39,592 nucleotides of DNA from Arthrobacter sp. RIT-PI-e (GCF_001187915.1 NZ_LGIU01000056.1:1-39592), one strand, 5' to 3'; positions 25,143 to 35,028 are shown, numbered from the stretch's first letter. A program made the numbers and translations. Notes: generated by a model not told the origin, from the sequence alone.

Positions 25143-26048
25143 GTGGTGCCGGCAGGCCCGCCCGATCCGATCGACTGGGGCACCTCGTTCGGCCGGTCGG
25201 CAGGCATTCCTGATCCGCTCCCCGAGGAGCTCGCCGATGATGCCCCTGCGCGGCAGGACCGCTCCGGTGGTGGCAGGTCGGGCGGCGGTACATCGGGCAG
25301 TGGAGCGAGGCGCCCGCGTGGCGGTGGGAAACCGGGCGGTGGCGGAACCCGCACGACGTCCGGCGGCGGATCGGGGTGGGGCCGGGGCACGCGTCCAGGC
25401 GGCTCCGCCCCGTCCGTCTCCCCGTTCGGACCGGTGGTCGGGACGTCCGCCGACAGCGCCCCGTCCCAGGACGCAGAGCCGGGCCCCGAGCCCGATCCGC
25501 GGGAACCGCCGAGAAGTCAGGAGGAGTGGTCCTCCGAGGCCCGGTCCGTCCTGCTGCGTCAGCTCGCCCTGGCCCCGAGGAGTCGCAGGCAGCTCGCGTC
25601 CAAACTGGCCGAGCGGGACGTCCCGGTCGACGTCGCGGACGCCCTGCTCGATCGGTTCGAGGAGGTGAAGCTCATCGACGACGCCGAGTTCTCCCGCATG
25701 TGGGTCCGCAGCCGGGCCGAGGGAAAGTCCCTCTCCCGTTCCGTCCTGCGCCGGGAGCTCGCCGACAAGGGCATCGACGCGGACCTGGCCGAGACCGCAC
25801 TGCTGCAGCTCACGGATGACGACGAGTACGAACGGGCCCGGGAGCTGGTGCGTCGCAGGGCGCGCAGCGGCGTGGACCCGGCCGACCGGCAGGCGCGCGA
25901 CAAGGAAGTGAGACGGCTGGTCGGGATGCTCGCACGCAAGGGCTACGGACCGGGCATGGGATTCTCCGTCGTCCGGGACGTCCTCGCGGAGCGGGAGTCC
26001 GACGATGTCGACGGTCCCGACGCCCTCCTAGAGGATCCCGGGACCTGA
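25143..26048 (+). CDS. recX: Regulatory protein RecX with long N-terminal extension
   Basis: Binds and restrains RecA filaments. 301 residues. The three-helix-repeat RecX domain occupies about 125-290: [49 protein letters not shown], then [11 protein letters not shown]. The first 120 residues are Gly/Ser/Pro/Asp-rich and look disordered; classical RecX is only 150-200 residues. The GTG at 25143 follows the GGAGTAGGAG ribosome site directly after recA. An internal start cannot be excluded, but coding quality continues through the extension. Confidence 0.88.
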   Translation: MVPAGPPDPIDWGTSFGRSAGIPDPLPEELADDAPARQDRSGGGRSGGGTSGSGARRPRGGGKPGGGGTRTTSGGGSGWGRGTRPGGSAPSVSPFGPVVGTSADSAPSQDAEPGPEPDPREPPRSQEEWSSEARSVLLRQLALAPRSRRQLASKLAERDVPVDVADALLDRFEEVKLIDDAEFSRMWVRSRAEGKSLSRSVLRRELADKGIDADLAETALLQLTDDDEYERARELVRRRARSGVDPADRQARDKEVRRLVGMLARKGYGPGMGFSVVRDVLAERESDDVDGPDALLEDPGT

Positions 26049-26055
26049 CAAGCAG

Positions 26056-26076
26056 CGGACCGTCCGGAGCGGTCCG
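26056..26076 (+). terminator. Hairpin after recX
   Basis: CGGACCG (26056-26062) pairs with CGGTCCG (26070-26076) around a 7-nt loop, 8 nt after the recX stop, and is followed by GATTGTG. It probably ends the recA-recX transcript. Confidence 0.6.
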
Positions 26077-26080
26077 GATT

Positions 26081-26092
26081 GTGGGCGCCCAC
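26081..26092. promoter_or_regulatory. 12-bp palindrome at the miaB -35 position
   Basis: GTGGGCGCCCAC is a perfect palindrome. It covers the position of the -35 hexamer relative to the miaB -10 at 26104. It could be an operator; no regulator is indicated. Confidence 0.35.
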
Positions 26093-26103
26093 GCAGGCCG
26101 CCG

Positions 26104-26109
26104 TACCCT
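26104..26109 (+). promoter_or_regulatory. -10 element of the leaderless miaB promoter
   Basis: TACCCT is followed by 7 nt and a GTG at 26117. This sets the miaB start there and not at the in-frame GTG at 26081, which lies in the palindrome upstream of the promoter. Confidence 0.55.
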
Positions 26110-26116
26110 TGGGACC

Positions 26117-27667
26117 GTGAGTACGACACTTCCGGTCCCCCTCGGAGAACCCAGCAGCAGCGCACGGTACACACCCGGCGGTGACGACGCCCGCACCTAC
26201 GAGGTGCGGACGTTCGGCTGCCAGATGAACGTGCACGACTCCGAGCGCATCTCGGGCCTGCTCGAGGACGCGGGACTGACCGCCGTGGAGGACGGGCAGG
26301 CGGACGTGGTGGTGTTCAACACCTGCGCCGTCCGTGAGAACGCGGACAACAAGCTGTACGGCAACCTCGGCATGCTCAAGGCGGTCAAGGAGACCCGGCC
26401 GGGGATGCAGATCGCCGTGGGCGGGTGCCTCGCCCAGAAGGACCGCGAGACCATCCTGCGCAAGGCCCCCTGGGTGGACGCCGTCTTCGGCACCCACAAC
26501 ATCGGGGCGCTGCCCGCACTCCTGCAGCGGGCACGGCACAACCAGGAGGCCCAGCTCGAGATCCTCGAGGCGCTCGACGTGTTCCCGTCCACCCTCCCCA
26601 CCCGCCGCGAGTCGGTGTACGCGGGGTGGGTGTCCGTCTCCGTGGGCTGCAACAACACCTGCACGTTCTGCATCGTGCCCTCGCTGCGGGGCAAGGAGCG
26701 CGACCGCCGCCCGGGGGAGATCCTCGCCGAGATCGAGGCGCTCGTGGCCGACGGCGCGGTGGAGGTCACGCTGCTGGGTCAGAACGTCAACTCCTACGGC
26801 GTGGAGTTCGGTGATCGCGGTGCCTTCGCCAAGCTGCTCCGCGCCTGCGGGTCCGTCGCCGGTCTCGAGCGGGTGCGCTTCACCAGCCCGCACCCGGCAG
26901 CCTTCACGGACGACGTGATCGACGCCATGGCGGAGACGCCGAACGTGATGCCGCAGCTGCACATGCCGCTGCAGTCCGGTTCGGACAAGGTGCTCAAGGA
27001 CATGCGGCGGTCCTACCGGTCCGCGCGCTTCCTCGGCATCCTCGAGCGGGTCCGCGAGCGCATGCCGCACGCCGCCATCTCCACGGACATCATCGTCGGT
27101 TTCCCCGGCGAGACGGAGGAGGACTTCCGGGCCACGCTCGACGTCGTCGAACGTTCGCGTTTCGCCACCGCCTTCACCTTCCAGTACTCGAAGCGGCCGG
27201 GCACCCCCGCGGCGGAGCTGCCGGACCAGGTGCCGAAGGCGGTGGTGCAGGAGCGGTTCGAACGGCTGACGGCGCTGCAGGACAGGATCGCCCGCGAGGA
27301 GAACGCGCGGCAGGTCGGCACCCTCGTCGAGGTCCTCGTGACCGATCAGCAGGGGCGGAAGGGCGGTGAGACGCACCGTCTCACCGGAAGGGCCCGCGAC
27401 CAGCGCCTGGTCCACTTCTCGGTCCCCGAGGGTGCGCAGACGCCCCGGCCGGGGGACTTCGTGGGTCTGCCAATCACCGAGGCGGCCTCGTTCCATCTGC
27501 TCTCGGACCCGGCACCGGACGAGTACGCCCTCCGCCGGTCGCGGGCCGGTGACGCGTGGGACCGCAGCCAGGCGGATTCCTGCGGTGTGCCGACGATCGT
27601 GGACGGCGCACCGCGTGCGGTGTCACTGGGCATGCCCTCCCTGCCGGTACGGACGCCCGGCCGTTGA
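26117..27667 (+). CDS. miaB: tRNA-2-methylthio-N6-dimethylallyladenosine synthase
   Basis: Radical-SAM methylthiotransferase modifying A37 of tRNAs, acting after MiaA. 516 residues. The N-terminal UPF0004 domain has its cluster cysteines C35, C70 and C104 ([33 protein letters not shown]). The radical-SAM site [10 protein letters not shown] gives C178, C182 and C185. A TRAM domain ends the family part near LVHFSVPEG. About 60 extra C-terminal residues of low complexity follow. miaA overlaps its end by 4 nt. Confidence 0.95.
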   Translation: MSTTLPVPLGEPSSSARYTPGGDDARTYEVRTFGCQMNVHDSERISGLLEDAGLTAVEDGQADVVVFNTCAVRENADNKLYGNLGMLKAVKETRPGMQIAVGGCLAQKDRETILRKAPWVDAVFGTHNIGALPALLQRARHNQEAQLEILEALDVFPSTLPTRRESVYAGWVSVSVGCNNTCTFCIVPSLRGKERDRRPGEILAEIEALVADGAVEVTLLGQNVNSYGVEFGDRGAFAKLLRACGSVAGLERVRFTSPHPAAFTDDVIDAMAETPNVMPQLHMPLQSGSDKVLKDMRRSYRSARFLGILERVRERMPHAAISTDIIVGFPGETEEDFRATLDVVERSRFATAFTFQYSKRPGTPAAELPDQVPKAVVQERFERLTALQDRIAREENARQVGTLVEVLVTDQQGRKGGETHRLTGRARDQRLVHFSVPEGAQTPRPGDFVGLPITEAASFHLLSDPAPDEYALRRSRAGDAWDRSQADSCGVPTIVDGAPRAVSLGMPSLPVRTPGR

Positions 27668-28575
27668 CCTCGCCCGTGCTCGCAGTGGTGGGGCCCACCG
27701 GCTCGGGCAAGTCGGCCGTGGGGATCGCACTGGCACAGCGGCTGGACGGCGAGGTGGTGAACGCCGACGCCCTGCAGTTCTACCGGGGTATGGACATCGG
27801 CACGGCGAAGCTCCGCGAGGACGAACGCGGAGGTGTCCCGCACCACCTGCTGGACACGCTGGAGGTGACCGAGGAGGCGAGTGTCGCCGCGTACCAGGCG
27901 CAGGCCCGCGGTGTCATCGAGGAGATCAGGGGGCGCGGCCGGGTGCCCGTGCTCGTGGGTGGTTCGGGACTGTACGTGCGGGCGGTGCTGGACGAACTCG
28001 AGTTCCCGCCCACCGACCCCGCGGTGCGCGCCCGGCTCGAGGCCGAGCTGGGGGCGGACGGCAGCCAGGCGCTCCGGGAGCGGCTCCGCGCCGTGGACCC
28101 CGTGTCGGCGGAGCGGATCGACGACGACCGCCGGCTGGTACGGGCACTGGAGGTGTTCGAGGCGAGCGGCCGACCCTTCAGCGCCTTCATGCCGCAGCGG
28201 ATCTACCACCGGCCGGCGGTGCAGCTGGGACTCCGGGTGGACCGGGAGACACTGCGGGCGAGGCTCGCCGACCGGGTGCACGCCATGGTCCGGGCGGGCC
28301 TCGCGGACGAGGTACGACGATTGGACGGTCGGGGTCTGCGGAACGGGAGGACGGCCTCGCGGGCGCTCGGGTACGGCCAGTTCCTGCAGGTGCTCGACGG
28401 CGTGCTGAGCGAGGAGGCGGCCGTCGAGGACACCATCGCGGCGCCCCGGCGCTTCGCCCGCCGTCAGCTGACCTGGTTCCGCGCCGACCCGAGGGTCCAC
28501 TGGCTCGACGTCGACGGGCCGGGGCCCCCCGAGCGGGCACTCGACACCGTCGCGCAGCAGGTCCCCCTATCCTAG
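27664..28575 (+). CDS. miaA: tRNA dimethylallyltransferase
   Basis: Adds the dimethylallyl group to A37 of tRNAs, the substrate for MiaB. 303 residues from TTG. The P-loop [10 protein letters not shown] (about 7-16), [28 protein letters not shown], and RALGYGQF are diagnostic. The TTG overlaps the miaB stop (TTGA). No good ribosome site is visible, so coupling is likely. A GTG at 27676 would also leave the P-loop intact. The miaB-miaA-dapF order is standard for actinobacteria. Confidence 0.93.
   Translation: MTSPVLAVVGPTGSGKSAVGIALAQRLDGEVVNADALQFYRGMDIGTAKLREDERGGVPHHLLDTLEVTEEASVAAYQAQARGVIEEIRGRGRVPVLVGGSGLYVRAVLDELEFPPTDPAVRARLEAELGADGSQALRERLRAVDPVSAERIDDDRRLVRALEVFEASGRPFSAFMPQRIYHRPAVQLGLRVDRETLRARLADRVHAMVRAGLADEVRRLDGRGLRNGRTASRALGYGQFLQVLDGVLSEEAAVEDTIAAPRRFARRQLTWFRADPRVHWLDVDGPGPPERALDTVAQQVPLS
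28568..28573 (+). promoter_or_regulatory. Candidate leaderless -10 for dapF
   Basis: TATCCT overlaps the end of miaA and is followed by 6 nt and the dapF GTG. It matches TATAAT at four of six bases. Confidence 0.45.
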
Positions 28576-28579
28576 GACG

Positions 28580-30007
28580 GTGACCGATACCACCGCCGCC
28601 GCGTCCGTGCCTGCTCCCTCCTCCACCGCCGGGGGAGCCGGGAGAGCCGGGGATCTCTCCTTCACCAAGGGCCACGGGACCGGCAACGACTTCGTGCTCG
28701 TCCTGGACCCGGAGGGCACCGGACCGGCGGACCCCGCGTTCGTCGCATCCGTCTGCGATCGGCACCGGGGGGTCGGCGCCGACGGCTACATCCGGGCCGT
28801 CCGCTCCGCCGCCCTCCCCGAGGGCAGGGCGCTGCTGCAGACCGAGCCCGACGCCGAGTGGTTCATGGACTACCGCAACGCCGACGGCTCCCTGTCCGAG
28901 ATGTGCGGCAACGGCGTACGGGTCTTCGCCCACTACCTCCTCGCCCAGGGGGTAGCGGAGCTGCCCGAGGGCGGTGGGCTGGCGATCGGTACCCGCGCCG
29001 GCGTCAAGCGGGTGACCCGTTCGGGGGACGGCTACGCGGTGGACATGGGGCCCTGGGAATTCGTGTTCCCGGAGGCCGCCCTGGCACGGGGGACGGACTC
29101 CCTCGTGGACATCGGTGGGCTCGCCGTCGACCGGCCCGCGCTGTCCGTCAGCATGGGCAATCCCCACACGGTGGTGGCGCTCGCCGAGTACGCCGGGCTG
29201 GAGCGCAGCGAGCTCCCCCGCCCGCCCGCCGTCCGGCCGCTGCCGCCCGAGGGCACCAATGTGGAGCTCGTGGTGCCGGCGGATCCGCTGGTGGGTGACG
29301 ACGGCGTGGGGCGGCTGACCCTGCGCGTGCACGAGCGCGGGGTCGGCGAGACGCAGTCCTGCGGAACCGGGGCCTGTGCGGCGGCCGCCGCCACCCGGTA
29401 CTGGGCCGGTGGCGGCGCCCCCTCACGGTGGCTGGTGACGGTCCCCGGCGGGGTGGTGGGCGTGACGTTCTTCGCCGGTCCTGAAGGCCGCGAGCACGTC
29501 CAGCTCAGCGGTCCCGCCGTCCTCGTGGCGGACGGCGTCCCGCGCCGGGCCCGATCCTGCGCCGGGCCCGGTCCGCGCCGACCGCGCCTCGCGCACCCGC
29601 GGACCGGGGGTGGCTCCGGTCAGGAGGCGCGGTGCACCTCGAGGATCCGGAAGGACTTGGAGGTCTCGGCGCGGCGTACGGAGAAGTCCTCCGGCAGGGT
29701 CTCGGCGAGCCACCGCTGCAGCGAATCCGCTCCGAGGTTCTTCTGCACCACCAGCCAGGCCCGGCCTCCCCGGGCCAGGCGCGGCACCCAGCGCAGCAGC
29801 AGCGCGTGCAGCTCGGGTTTGCCGATCCGGATCGGCGGGTTCGACCAGATCGTGTCGAACTCCTGTTCCGCCCCCACGGCGTCCGGCGTCGTCGCCGTGA
29901 TGTTCCCAAGGCCCAGGAGGGCCGCGTTCTCGGTGGTGACGGCGATGCACCGTTCGTTCACGTCCACGGCGAGGACCTCGGCGTCGGGGGCCCGCAGTGG
30001 AGGGTGA
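28580..30007 (+). CDS. dapF: Diaminopimelate epimerase with missing stop codon
   Basis: Interconverts LL- and meso-diaminopimelate for lysine and peptidoglycan. The enzyme is complete in residues 1-320: [14 protein letters not shown], the first active-site cysteine C109 ([12 protein letters not shown]), SMGNPHTVV, and the second C261 ([14 protein letters not shown]). Family members end near [14 protein letters not shown] (about 29540). Here the frame stays open for a further 155 codons to 30007. It crosses a terminator hairpin (29567-29608) and the antisense of the methyltransferase gene. The extra part is Arg/Ser-rich and unlike any domain. The true stop was probably lost or misread. Starts 4 nt after miaA. 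Confidence 0.85.
   Translation: MTDTTAAASVPAPSSTAGGAGRAGDLSFTKGHGTGNDFVLVLDPEGTGPADPAFVASVCDRHRGVGADGYIRAVRSAALPEGRALLQTEPDAEWFMDYRNADGSLSEMCGNGVRVFAHYLLAQGVAELPEGGGLAIGTRAGVKRVTRSGDGYAVDMGPWEFVFPEAALARGTDSLVDIGGLAVDRPALSVSMGNPHTVVALAEYAGLERSELPRPPAVRPLPPEGTNVELVVPADPLVGDDGVGRLTLRVHERGVGETQSCGTGACAAAAATRYWAGGGAPSRWLVTVPGGVVGVTFFAGPEGREHVQLSGPAVLVADGVPRRARSCAGPGPRRPRLAHPRTGGGSGQEARCTSRIRKDLEVSARRTEKSSGRVSASHRCSESAPRFFCTTSQARPPRARRGTQRSSSACSSGLPIRIGGFDQIVSNSCSAPTASGVVAVMFPRPRRAAFSVVTAMHRSFTSTARTSASGARSGG
29542..29570. repeat. 17-bp imperfect tandem duplication at the dapF 3' end
   Basis: GCGCCGGGCCCG occurs at 29542-29553 and 29559-29570, a 17-nt period and not a multiple of three. It sits exactly where the family reading frame should end. 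Confidence 0.6.
29567..29608. terminator. Terminator between convergent dapF and methyltransferase
   Basis: CCCGGTCCGCG (29567-29577) and CGCGGACCGGG (29598-29608) form an 11-bp perfect stem with a 20-nt loop that can itself pair GCG with CGC. It lies just before the stop of the leftward methyltransferase gene (29620). Confidence 0.7.
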
Positions 30008-30227
30008 GCGCGATCGGCCCCCAGCCGCACCCGATGTCCAGCAGGCGCCTGCCCTCGGGACCAGGGACCGCGTCCAGCAGGATCGCCGTCCCCTTGTCCA
30101 CGCCGTCGGGGCTGAACAGCCCGGACGCGGTGACCAGTTGCCGGCGGGATCCGTCCAGGACCACGGACAGGGGTCGGCGGGTTTCCGGTCCGGCGGGCTG
30201 GGCGCTGAAATAGTGCGAGGACTCCAT
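29620..30227 (-). pseudogene. Class I SAM-dependent methyltransferase (RsmC-like), frameshifted
   Basis: The two halves of one protein lie in different frames. The 5' part starts at the ATG 30227 (MESSHYFSAQPAGPETRR) and runs through the SAM motif [15 protein letters not shown]. It then leaves the family and stops at 29958. The rest, [17 protein letters not shown], the catalytic-type motif NPPIRIGK, and LEVHRAS at the end, continues in another frame to 29620. One missing base near 29998-30004 explains the break; restoring it gives [15 protein letters not shown]. There is no homopolymer and no slippery heptamer. It was probably an rRNA guanine methyltransferase-like enzyme. Real mutation or sequencing error cannot be told apart here. 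Confidence 0.85.
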
Positions 30228-30233
30228 GCTGGA

Positions 30234-30239
30234 AGCCTA
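30234..30239 (-). promoter_or_regulatory. Candidate leaderless -10 for the methyltransferase gene
   Basis: On the minus strand TAGGCT is followed by 6 nt and the ATG at 30227. Confidence 0.45.
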
Positions 30240-30318
30240 GTCGCCGGAGTGCGGAGGCCTGTCCGGCGAGGGGTTTTCGCGCTGGGAGAATACGCTGGAG
30301 AGCGTCACCGGGCCGCCG

Positions 30319-30324
30319 TAGGAT
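30319..30324 (+). promoter_or_regulatory. Candidate hflX -10 element
   Basis: TAGGAT would start transcription near 30331, just before AGGGAG (30340-30345) and the ATG at 30350. An in-frame ATG at 30323 overlaps this hexamer and is therefore unlikely to be the start. Confidence 0.4.
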
Positions 30325-30349
30325 GAAGGACCATCCAGCTAGGGAGACC

Positions 30350-31957
30350 ATGACCACGAACAACGGACGCCCCACCGGACCCGACATGGGGCCGGAGGAG
30401 ATCCAGGCCGTCATCGACCGCATCCTCGCCAGCGACGAAGCTGCCAGCGCGAAGACCGCCGCACCGGACCACGTTCCCGCGGCGGAACCGGCAGGGGGAG
30501 CGTCGGACGAGGCAGCGCCGACCGAGAGGACCTGGCGCTCACGGGCCCTGGCGCTCTCACGAGATGCGCAACCCTCGGACTCCGACGGCGACCAGCAGGA
30601 CCTCGCCGAACGTCGGGCACTGCGCCGTGTGGCCGGGCTGTCCACTGAGCTCGAGGACGTCACGGAGGTCGAGTACCGGCAGCTCCGGCTCGAGCGGGTG
30701 GTCCTCGCCGGCCTGTGGAGCGAGGGTACGGCACAGGACGCCGAGAACTCCCTCCAGGAACTCGCGGCCCTCGCCGAGACCGCCGGCTCGGAGGTGCTCG
30801 ACGGCATGGTGCAGCGCCGTCTCAAGCCCGATCCGGGCACGTTCCTGGGATCGGGCAAGGCCCAGGAACTCAAGAGCGTGGTGCAGGCCACCGGGGCGGA
30901 CACCGTGATCGTGGACAGCGAGCTCTCGCCGTCCCAGCGTCGTGGCCTCGAGGACATCGTGAAGGTCAAGGTCATCGACCGCACCGCACTGATCCTCGAC
31001 ATCTTCGCCCAGCACGCCAAGTCGCGCGAGGGCAAGGCCCAGGTGGAACTCGCGCAGCTCGAGTACCTCCTCCCGCGTCTTCGCGGCTGGGGCGAGTCGA
31101 TGTCCCGTCAGGCCGGTGGGCAGGTCGGTAGCGCGAGCGCCGGCATGGGCTCGCGCGGACCGGGTGAGACGAAGATCGAGCTCGATCGACGCAAGATCCG
31201 CACCCGCATGGCCAAGTTGCGTCGCGAGATCGCCGGGATGAAGCCGGCGCGTGACACCAAGCGCTCCAACCGACGCCGCAACCAGGTTCCCTCGGTGGCG
31301 ATCGCCGGGTACACCAACGCCGGGAAGTCGTCCCTGCTGAACCGGCTCACCGATGCCGGGGTCCTCGTCGAGAACGCGCTCTTCGCCACGCTGGACCCGA
31401 CGATTAGGAAGGCGGAGACGCCGGACGGCATCGGGTACACCCTCGCGGACACGGTGGGGTTCGTCCGCTCCCTGCCCACCCAGCTGGTCGAGGCGTTCCG
31501 CTCCACCCTCGAGGAGGTCGCGGACGCCGATCTGATCCTGCACGTGGTGGACGCCTCCCACCCGGACCCGGAGGGCCAGATCGCCGCCGTCCGCTCCGTC
31601 CTCACCGATGTCGATGCCCGCAAGGTGCCGGAGATCATCGTGCTGAACAAGGCCGACGCCGCAGATCCATTCGTGATCGAGCGCCTGCGCCAGCGCGAGC
31701 CCCGCACCGTGGTGGTCTCCGCCCGCACGGGCGCCGGTCTCACCGAGCTGCGGCAGCTCATCAGCACGAGCATCCCGCGACCCGGCGTCAAGCTCGATCT
31801 CATGGTCCCCTACGCCCACGGCGAGGTGGTCAGCCGCCTCCACGAGGAGGACGCCGAGATCCTCGGCATCGAGCACGTGGGCGAGGGGACGAGACTCGAG
31901 GTGATGGTCCGCGAGGGCCTGGCAGCCGAGCTGGAGCCGTATCTCCGGCATGAGTGA
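30350..31957 (+). CDS. hflX: GTPase HflX
   Basis: Ribosome-binding GTPase that splits stalled or heat-damaged ribosomes. 535 residues. The N-terminal HflX domain shows LAALAETAGSEVLDGMVQRR, GSGKAQEL, and the linker GMGSRGPGETKIELDRR. The G domain has G1 GYTNAGKSSL (about 319-328), G3 DTVGF and G4 NKAD. The first 90 residues are acidic/Ala-rich, as in other actinobacteria. AGGGAG precedes the ATG by 4 nt. The stop lies inside the next gene (8-nt overlap). Confidence 0.95.
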   Translation: MTTNNGRPTGPDMGPEEIQAVIDRILASDEAASAKTAAPDHVPAAEPAGGASDEAAPTERTWRSRALALSRDAQPSDSDGDQQDLAERRALRRVAGLSTELEDVTEVEYRQLRLERVVLAGLWSEGTAQDAENSLQELAALAETAGSEVLDGMVQRRLKPDPGTFLGSGKAQELKSVVQATGADTVIVDSELSPSQRRGLEDIVKVKVIDRTALILDIFAQHAKSREGKAQVELAQLEYLLPRLRGWGESMSRQAGGQVGSASAGMGSRGPGETKIELDRRKIRTRMAKLRREIAGMKPARDTKRSNRRRNQVPSVAIAGYTNAGKSSLLNRLTDAGVLVENALFATLDPTIRKAETPDGIGYTLADTVGFVRSLPTQLVEAFRSTLEEVADADLILHVVDASHPDPEGQIAAVRSVLTDVDARKVPEIIVLNKADAADPFVIERLRQREPRTVVVSARTGAGLTELRQLISTSIPRPGVKLDLMVPYAHGEVVSRLHEEDAEILGIEHVGEGTRLEVMVREGLAAELEPYLRHE

Positions 31958-34025
31958 GCGTACGGGGTCCGGCGCCGCACCTCCGGCGCCGGACTCCCCG
32001 GAGGCCCGGCAGGCGCTCCAGCTGCTCGACGCCGCCGTGGAGGCGATGGGCGGTGAGGCGCGTGCCGGTCAGCACGAGATGGTCCGTCAGGTCAGCGAGT
32101 CGATCCGGTCGCGGGAGCACCTCCTGGTGCAGGCCGGAACCGGTACCGGGAAGTCCCTGGCCTACCTCGTGCCCCTCATCTCCCACGCGATGGAGAGCGA
32201 GCGCCCCTCGATCGTCTCCACCGCCACGCTCGCGCTGCAGGCGCAGATCATGGGTCGGGATCTTCCCCGGCTCCTCGAGGCGCTGCAGCCGCGGCTCGAG
32301 CGTCCGGTGGACATCGCGCTCCTCAAGGGCAGGTCCAACTACGTGTGCCTGCACAAGACCGGGGGAGGGTTCCCCCAGGACGAGGCGGTGGCCGACACCC
32401 TGTTCAGCCTCGGTGAGGACGCGGCACCGCATCCGGCCCCGGCGGTGCAGGCCGGCGCACCGGCCTCGGCCCTGGGCCGGGAGGTGGTCCGACTGCGCGC
32501 GTGGGCCGAGGAGACCGACACGGGCGACCGCGACGAGCTCGTGCCCGGCGTCAGTGACCGCGCCTGGCGCCAGGTGTCCGTCTCCAGCATGGACTGCCTC
32601 GGTGCTGCCCGTTGCCCGGTGGCGCAGGAATGCTTCAGCGAGAGGGCGAGGTCCGCGGCGGCCGACGCCGACATCGTCGTCACGAACCACGCGATGCTCG
32701 CGATCAGCGCCTTCGAGGGGATCTCGGTGCTCCCCGAGTACGACGTCGTGGTGATCGACGAGGCACACGAACTCCACGACCGCGTCACCGGCGCCGTGTC
32801 GGGCCAGCTGTCCGCCTCGATGGTGACCGCCGCGGCAGCGGCCCTGCGGCGCCACGCCTCGATCAGTCCCTCCGCCCTCGAGACGGCCGCCGATGCCCTC
32901 GAGGCCGCGTCCGAGCTGGTGCCCACGGGGCTGGTACCCTCCTCGACCATGCCCGAGGACCTCGAGCTCGCCCTCACCCAGGTCCGGGACGCGGCACGTG
33001 CGGCGCTCTCGGACACGCGGTCGGAGGGGAAGTCCGAGGCCGACGCCGACGGCGGCCGCCAGCAGGCCCGTTCGCGTACCTCGCAGGTGTTCGAGCTCGC
33101 CGAGCGGATCCTGGCCGCCGCGGACATGAAGGAGGTGGTCTGGGCCTCGAGGGCCGGCACGTTCACCTCCGGGTCGGGCTACTCGCAGCCGGACGAGTCG
33201 GCGCCCGCGACCCTGAGCGTGGCCCCGCTGTCCGTCGCCGGCAGACTGCGGGAGGGACTGTTCGAGGACCACACGGTGGTGCTCACCTCGGCGACGCTCG
33301 CGATCGGCGCCGAGTTCGGTCCGGTGGCCGGGTCCCTGGGTCTCAGCGGTACCGGCGCCCCGGCCTGGACCGGCGTGGACGTGGGGAGCCCCTTCGACTA
33401 CCCGCGACAGGGTGTCCTCTACGTGGCGAAGGACCTCCCGAAGCCGGAGCGTGGGACCTCCGACGCCCAGCTGCAGGAACTGCTGGGCCTGCTCCAGGCC
33501 TCCCGGGGCGGGGCGCTCGGCCTGTTCTCCTCGAAGCGGGCGGCGGAGGAGGCCGCGGAGGCGCTGCGGCCGGAGGTGGATTTCGAGATCCTGTGCCAGG
33601 GCGAGTCCTCGCTGAGCGCGCTCGTCACACAGTTCGCGGAGGAGCCCGACACCTGCCTGTTCGGCACCATGTCGCTCTGGCAGGGCGTGGACGTCCCGGG
33701 GCAGTCGTGCCGGCTCGTGGTGATCGACCGCATCCCGTTCCCGCGCCCGGACGATCCGCTGATGACCGCTCGTACACGGGAGGTGGCCCGCAACGGCGGC
33801 AACGGTTTCATGAGCATCTCGGCCACGCACGCCGCCGTGCGGCTCGCGCAGGGCGCAGGGCGTCTGATCAGGACCACGGGGGACCGCGGGGTGGTGGCCG
33901 TCCTGGACAGCCGCCTCGCGAACGCCCGCTACGGGGGATTCCTCCGTGCGGCGCTGCCCCCGTTCTGGGCCACCACGGACCGGGAGACGGTGACGGGGAT
34001 CCTGCACCGGCTGTCCACGGACTGA
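31950..34025 (+). CDS. dinG: DinG-type Fe-S superfamily 2 DNA helicase
   Basis: XPD/DinG-family 5'-to-3' helicase, likely for R-loops, D-loops or damaged DNA. 691 residues. Walker A QAGTGTGKS (61-69) and the DEAH box IDEAHE (269-274) are intact. Four cysteines placed like the Fe-S cluster ligands are C133, C216, C222 and C228. Motif V/VI parts TMSLWQGVDVPG and QGAGRLIRT lie near the end. It overlaps hflX by 8 nt, so it is co-transcribed. No SOS box was seen directly upstream. Convergent with lexA. Confidence 0.92.
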   Translation: MSERTGSGAAPPAPDSPEARQALQLLDAAVEAMGGEARAGQHEMVRQVSESIRSREHLLVQAGTGTGKSLAYLVPLISHAMESERPSIVSTATLALQAQIMGRDLPRLLEALQPRLERPVDIALLKGRSNYVCLHKTGGGFPQDEAVADTLFSLGEDAAPHPAPAVQAGAPASALGREVVRLRAWAEETDTGDRDELVPGVSDRAWRQVSVSSMDCLGAARCPVAQECFSERARSAAADADIVVTNHAMLAISAFEGISVLPEYDVVVIDEAHELHDRVTGAVSGQLSASMVTAAAAALRRHASISPSALETAADALEAASELVPTGLVPSSTMPEDLELALTQVRDAARAALSDTRSEGKSEADADGGRQQARSRTSQVFELAERILAAADMKEVVWASRAGTFTSGSGYSQPDESAPATLSVAPLSVAGRLREGLFEDHTVVLTSATLAIGAEFGPVAGSLGLSGTGAPAWTGVDVGSPFDYPRQGVLYVAKDLPKPERGTSDAQLQELLGLLQASRGGALGLFSSKRAAEEAAEALRPEVDFEILCQGESSLSALVTQFAEEPDTCLFGTMSLWQGVDVPGQSCRLVVIDRIPFPRPDDPLMTARTREVARNGGNGFMSISATHAAVRLAQGAGRLIRTTGDRGVVAVLDSRLANARYGGFLRAALPPFWATTDRETVTGILHRLSTD

Positions 34026-34082
34026 CCGACGTACCGGTGCGGTCGAGTCCCGGCAGGGGGCGGCACGCCGGCCCCGCCCGGA

Positions 34083-34868
34083 TCAGAGCGAGCGCATCAC
34101 CGAGACGACCCGGCCCATGATGCTGGCGTGGTCTCCGAGGATCGGTTCGTACCGCGTGTTCTGGGGAAGCAGCCAGGTGTGGCCGTCACGCTGACGGAAG
34201 GTCTTGACGGTCGCCTCGTCGTCGAGCAGCGCCGCCACGATGTCCCCGTTCTGCGCGCTCTGCTGACGCCTGACCACCACCCAGTCGCCGTCGCAGATCG
34301 CGGCATCCACCATGGAGTCACCGGCCACCCTGAGCATGAACAGGTCCCCGTGGCCCACGAGCTGACGGGGCAGGGCCATCATGTCCTCCACCTGCTGGTC
34401 CGCGAGGATGGGGCCACCTGCCGCGATGCGTCCCACGAGCGGAACCAGCGCCGTGTCCACGGCGAGCTGGTGCTCCGACGTCCTGCCGCGCGGCGAGGAC
34501 TGCGTCCCGCCCGTCGCGTGGGGTTCCCCCGCAGGGGCGAGGGTGAGGGGAAGAAGCACCTCCATGGCGCGCGGACGCTTCGGGTCGCGGCGGAGGTACC
34601 CGAGCCGCTCCAGCTGGGAGAGCTGGTGCGTGACGCTCGAGAGACTCGCGAGTCCCACGGTGTCGCCGATCTCCCGCATGGAGGGCGGGTACCCGTTGTC
34701 GGCGATCGACTGCTGGATGGTCTCGAGGATCCTCAGCTGGCGCGCGGTGAGCCCCTTCGACGCGGACCGGCCGCGGGGTCTGCCCCGACCGGCAGGGAGG
34801 GTGCTCGCCTGCGCGGACGTGCCGGCCGTGGTCGGGTCCTGCTGCTCGGCCGGTAGTGCTTCCGCCAC
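34083..34868 (-). CDS. lexA: SOS repressor LexA
   Basis: Represses the SOS regulon until RecA filaments trigger its self-cleavage. 261 residues from the GTG at 34868. The winged-helix N-domain [50 protein letters not shown] is standard. Cleavage would fall between Ala150 and Gly151 in RIAAGGP. The catalytic pair is Ser185 (AGDSM) and Lys222 (DEATVKTF). The 35-residue N-terminal tail is longer than in many LexA proteins. The start is uncertain: only AAAGG precedes it, and frames upstream are open. It is divergent from the LysM gene across a shared region with two LexA boxes. Confidence 0.96.
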   Translation of the reverse strand: MAEALPAEQQDPTTAGTSAQASTLPAGRGRPRGRSASKGLTARQLRILETIQQSIADNGYPPSMREIGDTVGLASLSSVTHQLSQLERLGYLRRDPKRPRAMEVLLPLTLAPAGEPHATGGTQSSPRGRTSEHQLAVDTALVPLVGRIAAGGPILADQQVEDMMALPRQLVGHGDLFMLRVAGDSMVDAAICDGDWVVVRRQQSAQNGDIVAALLDDEATVKTFRQRDGHTWLLPQNTRYEPILGDHASIMGRVVSVMRSL

Positions 34869-35028
34869 TGGTGCGCCTTTCGTTCGACGTCGTCCCTCCA
34901 CCCGGTGCATCCCTGACCGCCGGGGATCCGGCAGTCGAAGTGTCGGTGGCAGGTGATTGTGTGATGTTCGCAGCAGCGGCCCGGCCGCACCGGGGGACGG
35001 GCGACGGCGGAACCGGACTACCGTCCCC

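Noticed and set aside
29990..30010. Programmed ribosomal frameshift in the methyltransferase
   Set aside because: No X-XXY-YYZ slippery heptamer or run of identical bases is present at the junction; mutation or error is simpler.
34026..34082. Terminator between the dinG-like gene and lexA
   Set aside because: Only short, interrupted G/C pairings (CGGC/GCCG) can be drawn, too weak to list as a feature.
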